This document shows, in pieces, positions 55,304-60,514 of a stretch of DNA of 60,514 nucleotides (its first letter is position 1; the number at the start of each line of letters is the position of its first letter). The stretch is from an uncultured Acetatifactor sp. (lineage in GTDB: Bacteria > Bacillota > Clostridia > Lachnospirales > Lachnospiraceae). The notes below the pieces were generated by a model that had not been told where the DNA came from, searched no databases, and saw nothing but the letters and a program-made list of their open reading frames with translations. The position numbers and the translations under genes are program-made. The stretch lies in assembly GCA_934394815.1 (NCBI GenBank), contig CAKRRD010000013.1, positions 1 through 60,514 on the forward strand, written 5' to 3'.

Positions 55304-55375
55304 TGCATGCACCTCACTTGTGCTCATTTCTTCTTAAGCAAGTTAAATATAACATAATCCTACCATGACGGCAAA

Positions 55376-55480
55376 TTGAGTTACGTAACTGGAAAGTTAC
55401 GCGGGCAATGAGCCACGTATAGGCATAGTGAGGACAGCGATGAACGCTTGCGCACAAATCGCTGTCTTTACTTTTGCCGT
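55376..55480. repeat. Palindromic repeat unit left of the tandem array
   Basis: GACAGCGAT (55433-55441) pairs with ATCGCTGTC (55458-55466) around GAACGCTTGCGCACAA; a small GTAACT/AGTTAC hairpin precedes it at 55386. The arms and loop resemble the hairpin at 56009-56069, which suggests one dispersed repeat family. Confidence 0.6.
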
Positions 55481-55535
55481 GATGCGGCGAACACCCTCCT
55501 GTGCTTCGCTTCCGCCTCAGCGTAAATAATTTATG

Positions 55536-55841
55536 GGTATGAGTTGCTTATTTTGTTGCTGATACCCACGCTATGAAAAAATTGAGGGTATGAGAAGCTT
55601 GTTTTGCTGCTGATACCCACGCTATGGAAAAATTGAGGGTATGAGAAACTTGTTTTGCTGCTGATACCCACGCCATGGAAAAATTGAGGGTATAAGAAGC
55701 TTGTTTTGCTGCTGATACCCATGCCATGGAAAAATTGAGGGTATGAGAAGCTTATTTTGTTGCTGATACCCACGCTATGGAAAGTTTGATGGTATGAGAA
55801 GCTTGTTTTGCTGCTGATACCCAAATCGTGGAAACCGTAAG
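55536..55841. repeat. 51-bp tandem repeat array, about six units
   Basis: Units start at 55536, 55587, 55638, 55689, 55740 and 55791, exactly 51 bp apart, each beginning GGTATGAG and containing GCTGATACCC. Each unit has its own inverted pair GGGTAT/ATACCC. As 51 is divisible by three, a minus-strand frame (55531-55920) reads repeated 17-residue units (VGISSKTSFSYPQFFHS). There are no unique spacers. Coding use is doubtful: the frame starts in the neighbouring repeat and lacks a ribosome site that I can see. Confidence 0.9.
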
Positions 55842-55909
55842 GTATAACAAGGGAACTTTGTATTCCCAAATGCCTACGGTTGGTGTTCGTCAGTCTACGG
55901 CTCCCTACG

Positions 55910-56085
55910 TTACGAGCCATGCACTCAATTCATAAATGTGTCGCAAAGAGCGCTCCACATTTATTTCATTGACGGTTATCGAGTGTGTCCGTTGGACGCA
56001 CAGTATAAAGTCAAAAACAAAAACAGCGACGTATGAGCAAGCGCCCAGATCGCTGTTTCTGTTTTGACTTTGCATGGCTCGTAAC
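55910..56085. mobile_element. 176-bp MITE-like element with 15-bp terminal inverted repeats
   Basis: GTTACGAGCCATGCA (55910-55924) and TGCATGGCTCGTAAC (56071-56085) are perfect inverted repeats. Inside is a long hairpin (56009-56029 with 56050-56069, few mismatches). No protein is credible inside. No clear target duplication is seen. It may be a non-autonomous insertion or an extragenic palindromic repeat that can form RNA structure next to the hom stop. Confidence 0.6.
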
Positions 56086-56103
56086 TTCCCATTTACATAT
56101 CTT

Positions 56104-57390
56104 CTAGTACACACGGATAATACCAGAAATCTCTCTTACAACGGACATTCCCTCCATGATGCGGATGGCGTCATTGAAATGTCTCTCCGTCACGAGATCC
56201 GTGATGACCACAATCTCGGCAATGCCGTCGTGGCTGCGTTTCTGTACCATCTGGGCGATGCTGACATCATTGTTGCCAAGGACACCGGCGATATTAGCCA
56301 AGGCTCCGGCACGATTCTCCACCTGCAGACGCAGGAAGAAGCGGCTCTTTGTCTCCTCCACATCCAGTACCGGCAGCTTCTTGTGGCTGTCGCTGCCGAT
56401 CTTGCCACAGCTTCCGTGGATAATATTGCGCATCACGTCGATAACGTCTCCCAGTACCGCGCTGGCGGTAGGCATCTGTCCGGCGCCCCGCCCCATGAAC
56501 ATGGCATCGTCACAGGCCTGTCCATGCACGAACACAGCATTAAAGGAATCTCTTACCGTAGCAAGGGGATGGCTGTCCGGGATCAGAGTGGGATGTACTT
56601 TGACTTCGATCCCTTTGTCCGTAAGCTTCGTAATGCCCAACAGTTTGATCACATAGCCGAACTCCTTCGCATACTGAATGTCCTCTGCGGTGATCTTCGT
56701 GATGCCCTCCGTATAGACCTGAGGGAAAGTCACGCGGGAACTGAAAGCGATGGATGCCATAATGGCGATCTTACGTCCTGCATCATAGCCTTCCACGTCT
56801 GCCGTGGGATCTGCTTCCGCATAACCAAGTCTCATAGCCATATCCAGTGCTTCCTGATAGCCCATACCTTCCTCAGACATCTTGGTCAGGATATAGTTCG
56901 TCGTACCGTTGACAATGCCCATGATCTCTGTCAGCTGGCTTCCCGCCAGGCTCTGACGTAAAGGCCGGATAATGGGGATAGCTCCTGCCACTGCCGCCTC
57001 AAACTGTAAGTCGCATTTATTCTCTGTGGCGATCTCAAATAACGGATCCCCGTACTCCGCCAACAGATCCTTATTCGCTGTGACCACCTGTTTCCCGGCC
57101 TTCATAGCTTCTTCCACATAGGTTCTGGCCGGTTCGATGCCGCCCATGACTTCGATAACGATCTGGATCCCGGAATCCTCCAGAATCTCCTGCCAGTTAT
57201 CCGTGAACAGTTCCTGTGGGATTCCTTCTCTTACTTTTCCAGGATTCCTCACCAGAATCTTTTTGATCTCCAGCTGTGCTCCTGTTTTCAGGCAGATATC
57301 CTCTTCCTGCATTCCGGCCAGCTTATACACGCCGCTACCTACGGTTCCTGCGCCCAATAATGCTGCATATATCTTACGGTTCTCGCCCAT
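56104..57390 (-). CDS. hom: Homoserine dehydrogenase with C-terminal ACT domain
   Basis: The 428-residue enzyme reduces aspartate semialdehyde to homoserine on the way to Thr and Met. It has the Rossmann start AALLGAGTVGSGVYK, the catalytic part EAAVAGAIPIIRPLRQSLAG and GIVNGTTNYILTKM, LGYAEADPTADVEGYDAGRKIAI, and a C-terminal ACT domain (about 350-425: FFLRLQVENRAGALANIAGVLG) for Thr feedback. ATG 57390 has AGAGGAG 5 nt upstream; an in-frame start 30 nt earlier lacks one. No thrB or thrC is next to it. Confidence 0.96.
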   Translation of the reverse strand: MGENRKIYAALLGAGTVGSGVYKLAGMQEEDICLKTGAQLEIKKILVRNPGKVREGIPQELFTDNWQEILEDSGIQIVIEVMGGIEPARTYVEEAMKAGKQVVTANKDLLAEYGDPLFEIATENKCDLQFEAAVAGAIPIIRPLRQSLAGSQLTEIMGIVNGTTNYILTKMSEEGMGYQEALDMAMRLGYAEADPTADVEGYDAGRKIAIMASIAFSSRVTFPQVYTEGITKITAEDIQYAKEFGYVIKLLGITKLTDKGIEVKVHPTLIPDSHPLATVRDSFNAVFVHGQACDDAMFMGRGAGQMPTASAVLGDVIDVMRNIIHGSCGKIGSDSHKKLPVLDVEETKSRFFLRLQVENRAGALANIAGVLGNNDVSIAQMVQKRSHDGIAEIVVITDLVTERHFNDAIRIMEGMSVVREISGIIRVY

Positions 57391-57483
57391 GATTTCTCCT
57401 CTCGTCCTGCCATCGTACACGCCGTTTCCCTACGTCAAAGGATTTTTCGTGCTTTGTACAGTCTCAAAATATAACTATTTTTC

Positions 57484-57511
57484 ATTATAACAAAAACGGA
57501 TCATAACGCAA
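57484..57511 (-). promoter_or_regulatory. Promoter of hom
   Basis: Minus strand TTGCGT (57506-57511), 16-nt spacer, TATAAT (57484-57489). It directly follows the terminator of the upstream phosphotransferase gene. Confidence 0.5.
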
Positions 57512-57540
57512 CAAAAACCGTCCTTTACCGACGGTTTTTG
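57512..57540 (-). terminator. Terminator of the polyphosphate:AMP phosphotransferase gene
   Basis: A perfect 11-bp stem (57512-57522 with 57530-57540) with A/T ends, about 40 bp after the stop. Confidence 0.85.
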
Positions 57541-57582
57541 TCATAGTACCTTTTTTATCTGATTTCAATTCTGAATCTGATT

Positions 57583-59052
57583 CTATCCCAGTGCCTTTTC
57601 CAGTTCAGCAATGACGATCTTCAAGGCCTTGATCCGGGCGTACTTTTTGTCCACGGATTCCAGAATGTGCCAGGGTGCATACTCTGTGCTGGTCTTCTGG
57701 AGCATTTCGTTCACCGCGTCTTCATACTGATCCCATTTATCCCGGTTGCGCCAGTCTTCGTCCGTGATCTTCCACTGTTTTTCCGGGGTGTTCTGACGCT
57801 CTGTGAAGCGTTCCAGTTGGGTATCCTTGTCGATCTGCACCCAGAATTTGATGATTACCGCGCCCCACTGGGACAGTTCCTTCTCGAACTCGTTGATCTC
57901 GTTATAAGCCCGTTGCCAGTCGTTAGTACTGCAGAAACCCTCCAGCCGCTCCACCATGACGCGCCCGTACCAGGTGCGGTCAAAAATGGCAATGTGACCG
58001 GTCTTAGGCAATCTCGTCCAGAAGCGCCAGAGGTAATGTCTCGCTTTCTCATGGGGTTCCGGACTGGCGATGGGATGCACCTCGTAGCCTCTGGGATCCA
58101 GTGCTCCGGTAATCCGTTTGATATTACCGCCCTTGCCTGCGGCATCCCAGCCTTCGTAGGCAATGACTACCGGGATTTTCTTGCGATACAGGCGGTAATG
58201 CAGGGCATTCAGCTTCTTTTGCAGATGACGCAGTTCCCGCTTGTATTCTTCCTCGGAGATTTCCTTGTCCAGTTCCACCTCGGACAGCTTCGGCATTTTC
58301 AACAGAGGGAATACATTCTGTAAAATAGGTACCGCCAGACTCTCATTCTGTAAAGCTACATGGATACCACTACATAAGGTCTCAAGCACCTGTAACTCCG
58401 CCCACTTTTTGTCTCCGGAATCTATGATATACCAAGGCGCTACGGAAGCGTTCGTATCTGTGAGGTATTTGTCGTAGACTTCCTCACATTTGTCATAATG
58501 CTTGTTCTGCCACCAGTCGTTCTCACCCACACGCCATGCGGTATCCTTATTGCCTTCCAGCTCCTCCAGACGCTTTTTCTGTTCTTTTTTCCCGATCTGG
58601 AAAAAGAGTTTCAACACCAGATAGCCGTTGTCTGTCAGCTGTCGCTCAAAACGCTTGATGCTCTCGATACGTTCCGCGTACTGCTTATCCGATAGTTCGC
58701 CCCGGAGTCTTCCCTTCGTTACCTCATCCATCCAGCCGGAATCCAGGAACTCGAACTTACCGGCTTCCGGAATTTTCACAAAATACCGATATAGAAAAGG
58801 TTTCCGCTTCTCTTCCTCCGTCGGTGCGGACATGGACGCCACCTTGAAAAACCGCGGATCGATATTTTTAATAATCCCGCCAATGGTACTCCCCTTACCG
58901 GCCGCACCCCAGCCCTCGATCAGCACCAGCACCGGAAGCTTATGCTCCTTGATCTGCATCTGGAGTCTCCCAAGTTCCTCCTGTGCCGCATCCAGCCGTT
59001 TCTCCAGTTCCTCTTTTTCCGGCTTCACCGCCGGAACCCACTGTTTCAGCAT
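57583..59052 (-). CDS. Two-domain PPK2-type polyphosphate:AMP phosphotransferase
   Basis: The 489-residue protein holds two PPK2 domains. Domain 1 (about 35-245): Walker A GWGAAGKGS, lid region, and a changed Walker B-like LDSGWMDEV. Domain 2 (about 285-489): GWDAAGKGG, PEPHEKARHYLWRFW and the intact FDRTWYGRVMVER. In known class II enzymes (Pap), the C-terminal domain is the active one and converts AMP plus polyphosphate to ADP. ATG 59052 is preferred to one 21 nt upstream. Monocistronic, with a terminator. Confidence 0.92.
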   Translation of the reverse strand: MLKQWVPAVKPEKEELEKRLDAAQEELGRLQMQIKEHKLPVLVLIEGWGAAGKGSTIGGIIKNIDPRFFKVASMSAPTEEEKRKPFLYRYFVKIPEAGKFEFLDSGWMDEVTKGRLRGELSDKQYAERIESIKRFERQLTDNGYLVLKLFFQIGKKEQKKRLEELEGNKDTAWRVGENDWWQNKHYDKCEEVYDKYLTDTNASVAPWYIIDSGDKKWAELQVLETLCSGIHVALQNESLAVPILQNVFPLLKMPKLSEVELDKEISEEEYKRELRHLQKKLNALHYRLYRKKIPVVIAYEGWDAAGKGGNIKRITGALDPRGYEVHPIASPEPHEKARHYLWRFWTRLPKTGHIAIFDRTWYGRVMVERLEGFCSTNDWQRAYNEINEFEKELSQWGAVIIKFWVQIDKDTQLERFTERQNTPEKQWKITDEDWRNRDKWDQYEDAVNEMLQKTSTEYAPWHILESVDKKYARIKALKIVIAELEKALG

Positions 59053-59119
59053 ACTGTAACCACCCTTTCGCATAAATTATATGTTATTATCTGCATGTAC
59101 CTGCCACTATATACATAAA

Positions 59120-59350
59120 TCACTTTCCATGGTATCCGGCATTTTTCTCAGCATATTCCTGTTCCAGTTCCTCTGCCAGATAGACATCACTCATACAGTG
59201 CATATCAGATACACCATCACGGATCAGTTGATAGACCTGGGAATGATAAAAGAATTCCAAAGCCGCATCCAGAGAAAGTCCCTGCTGTTTAGCAAAGCAT
59301 TCAATAACACGGCTATATTTTTTCTGAAGCAAAATCGGGTTTGCTGTCAT
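59120..59350 (-). CDS. Small protein next to a DUF3990 gene, possible antitoxin or accessory
   Basis: A 76-residue, helical-looking protein (KKYSRVIECFAKQQGLSLDAALEFFYHSQVYQLIRDG, then MHCMSDVYLAEELEQEY). This short family is often beside DUF3990 genes by my recollection; I am unsure of its DUF number (DUF3791-like). Its ATG overlaps the DUF3990 stop by 4 nt. No enzymatic motif. Role inferred as antitoxin partner. Confidence 0.7.
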   Translation of the reverse strand: MTANPILLQKKYSRVIECFAKQQGLSLDAALEFFYHSQVYQLIRDGVSDMHCMSDVYLAEELEQEYAEKNAGYHGK

Positions 59351-59817
59351 AGCGTTTCACTCCCTTCAAAGCGCAACAGGGTCAGTGCTTTCTCTGTGCG
59401 AAAACAAATTTGCAGGTTCGGTTTTTCATACCGCAGGCGGTTGATAGCTTCCGTTTTATCAATCAGCCCGTCAAAGAACAGCTCCACGGTATTAAACACC
59501 TTATCATTGGCAACGCCACCCACAACAAGGTCATAATCTGTTGAATCTTTTCCGCTTCGGCAACTCAGAATGAAATCCAACCATTCTTCGGAATAGGAAT
59601 CAAATTTCAGTGTTTTCAGTTCGTTTTCCCGGCTTTCATCATATCCATACCGGGAGATAACGCCGTCTTTCCCACGACGTTTGAACTTTCCGCACCACTT
59701 CGCCGCCTGTTCATATAGCGGTGTGACATAGAAGCCACGCCCAAAGTCTACATTGGGGCGGGAATGAACCAGATCCGGTCTGGCAATCTCTAAAAAAGAA
59801 CCATGATAGAGAATCAT
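59347..59817 (-). CDS. DUF3990 protein, ADP-ribosyltransferase-like, candidate toxin
   Basis: The 156 residues begin MILYHGSFLEIARPDL, with VDFGRGFYVTPLYEQAAKWC near 23-42. The YHGS and GFYVT motifs resemble the His-Gly and Tyr-Thr motifs of ADP-ribosyltransferases. A later ELFFDGLIDKTEAINRL could supply an acidic third residue. It overlaps both neighbours by 4 nt in a three-gene unit. Fold-level similarity to toxins of TA systems is from family knowledge; activity and target are not known. Confidence 0.8.
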   Translation of the reverse strand: MILYHGSFLEIARPDLVHSRPNVDFGRGFYVTPLYEQAAKWCGKFKRRGKDGVISRYGYDESRENELKTLKFDSYSEEWLDFILSCRSGKDSTDYDLVVGGVANDKVFNTVELFFDGLIDKTEAINRLRYEKPNLQICFRTEKALTLLRFEGSETL

Positions 59818-60053
59818 ACCTCCACACCCCTTTCTTTCATCACATCAAGGAGGTCATCAACGATATATTCCCGGCTCTGGGTATGCAGTATTTCATATTC
59901 CGGCACAATATAACCGTTCAGAATGTCGCTCTTTTCAGTAAATGCCTGATAGACACGCTCTGCATCTACGCCCAGCTTTGCCGCTACATTTTCAATGCAA
60001 AATACAACAAACTCCAGCTCACTGGAATTTTTGATTTTTTCATCTGCCATCAT
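59814..60053 (-). CDS. DUF3791 family protein, candidate antitoxin
   Basis: The 79-residue protein has the DUF3791 pattern: FVVFCIENVAAKLGVDAERVYQAFTEKSDILNGYIVPEYEILHTQSREYIVDDLLDVMKE. It is the first gene of the three-gene unit, with AGGAGG 8 nt before the ATG. DUF3791 genes commonly sit before DUF3990 genes, as in toxin-antitoxin pairs. No DNA-binding motif is obvious. Confidence 0.85.
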   Translation of the reverse strand: MMADEKIKNSSELEFVVFCIENVAAKLGVDAERVYQAFTEKSDILNGYIVPEYEILHTQSREYIVDDLLDVMKERGVEV

Positions 60054-60254
60054 ATGCCAACCCTCCTTATCTTATTTTTGCCAATACATCCCGGAACATT
60101 ATATAATTCCTTTCCACACCATCATCCGGATTCTTGGAAATCCGACTTATTTTCTCCTGTCTTACCTCATCTAAAATAGTAATTTATATACAAATAGCTT
60201 ATCATGAAATTATACTTTAAACAACCAAATACGCCACAAATAAAACTGCATTTC

Positions 60255-60266
60255 TGCGATATCGCA
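60255..60266. promoter_or_regulatory. Perfect 12-bp palindrome upstream of the DUF3791 operon
   Basis: TGCGATATCGCA in an AT-rich gap (60054-60304). A TATAAT on the minus strand at 60209-60214 lies between it and the operon. It could be an operator for self-regulation of the operon. The gap holds no gene. Confidence 0.35.
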
Positions 60267-60304
60267 TTATGATATATATGAAATATTTTCTCCATATATA
60301 AATA

Positions 60305-60514
60305 TTATTTGTCTATCCGCTCTCTGATATTATCGTAGATCTCCCGCGTCTGCGCATCGTCTGTACCGTTTATAATAACGGAGCCTCCGTCTACTGTCAT
60401 GACTACATAAGTATCACAATCGTTATGGGTATAGCGAATGTAATCTCCATGGATTTCATCGCGAAAATGTCCCATGGAGTATTTCAGGTTGCCAAAACCG
60501 TTCGTCCGGATTGT
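60305..60514 (-). CDS. C-terminal part of a PH-domain-like protein (bPH_5 type), partial
   Basis: The last 69 codons of a minus-strand gene cut by the window edge: GFGNLKYSMGHFRDEIHGDYIRYTHNDCDTYVV..., ending INGTDDAQTREIYDNIRERIDK. The pattern of a compact beta domain with a VVMTVDGGSVIINGTDD strand and a final helix fits bacterial PH domains. Upstream parts (often membrane helices in this family) are not in the window. Function unknown. Confidence 0.6.
   Translation of the reverse strand, partial: TIRTNGFGNLKYSMGHFRDEIHGDYIRYTHNDCDTYVVMTVDGGSVIINGTDDAQTREIYDNIRERIDK

Noticed and set aside
55536..55841. CRISPR array
   Set aside because: The repeats are directly adjacent with no unique spacers, the unit is 51 bp and no cas gene is near.
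55905..56114. A 69-codon minus-strand ORF covering the palindromic element
   Set aside because: It lies wholly in the inverted-repeat element, has no ribosome site and reflects hairpin arms rather than protein.
1..60514. tRNA, rRNA or prophage structural genes
   Set aside because: I saw no cloverleaf-like tRNA sequence, no rRNA signatures and no capsid, terminase or integrase genes.

Overview
The window looks like a chromosomal stretch from an anaerobic, low-to-mid GC Firmicute of the Lachnospiraceae type (Blautia/Dorea/Roseburia-like). The basis is the gene content and order: the Bacillus-like core order ylxM-ffh-rpsP-khpA-rimM-trmD-rplS-rbgA-rnhB-ylqG-ylqH, a tyrosine T-box, a monomeric [FeFe] hydrogenase with an N-terminal ferredoxin part, DUF1292/DUF1015/DUF512 proteins, a clostridial-type Prs, strong AGGAGG ribosome sites and consensus sigma-A promoters. 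The genus is inferred, not proven. Most genes lie on the minus strand; the exceptions are the left-edge ORF, potABCD, the DUF1292 gene and prs.

Region by region. 1-1106: a possible junction of an integrated element with a truncated membrane-protein gene. 1087-5992: a BMP-type (purine nucleoside-like) ABC uptake operon with an attenuating terminator after the lipoprotein gene. 6075-11762: mscS, glgB, a DUF1015 gene and a beta-propeller lactonase. 12035-15783: potABCD polyamine uptake. 15853-18689: a tiny Cys/Asn-rich protein, a DUF5662 gene and a GH13 debranching-type protein whose catalytic residues are all replaced. 18854-26774: DUF1292, UvrD-type helicase, gltX, a TRIC-type channel, [FeFe] hydrogenase and T-box controlled tyrS. 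26813-32599: gpsA-plsY-der-DUF512 and the divergent prs. 32660-36015: a two-component system with a very large membrane sensor. 36123-47131: the ribosome, SRP and secretion core cluster, in which trmD is fused to a GNAT acetyltransferase domain. 47180-51551: flavodoxin, nfo, yeiH-type exporter, mgtE and a 27-residue Cys peptide. 51600-56100: an accessory and decaying zone with an Rpn-type nuclease, two Nudix genes, an HD gene, a collapsed methyltransferase, gene remnants, a 51-bp tandem array and palindromic repeats. 56104-59052: hom and a polyphosphate:AMP phosphotransferase. 59120-60053: three overlapping small genes built like a toxin-antitoxin operon around a DUF3990 ADP-ribosyltransferase-like protein. 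60305-end: the 3' end of a PH-domain-like gene.

How the parts work together: the core cluster joins rRNA/tRNA maturation (rimM, trmD, rbgA, khpA) to ribosomal proteins S16 and L19 and to protein targeting (ffh, lepB twice). gpsA-plsY makes lysophosphatidate for membrane lipid synthesis. glgB and the GH13 pseudoenzyme point to glycogen metabolism. The strongest leads for new biology are the TrmD-GNAT fusion, the GH13 pseudoenzyme, the DUF3791/DUF3990 operon, the Cys-rich mini-proteins and the repeat island at 55.4-56.1 kb. No tRNA, rRNA or CRISPR array was seen.
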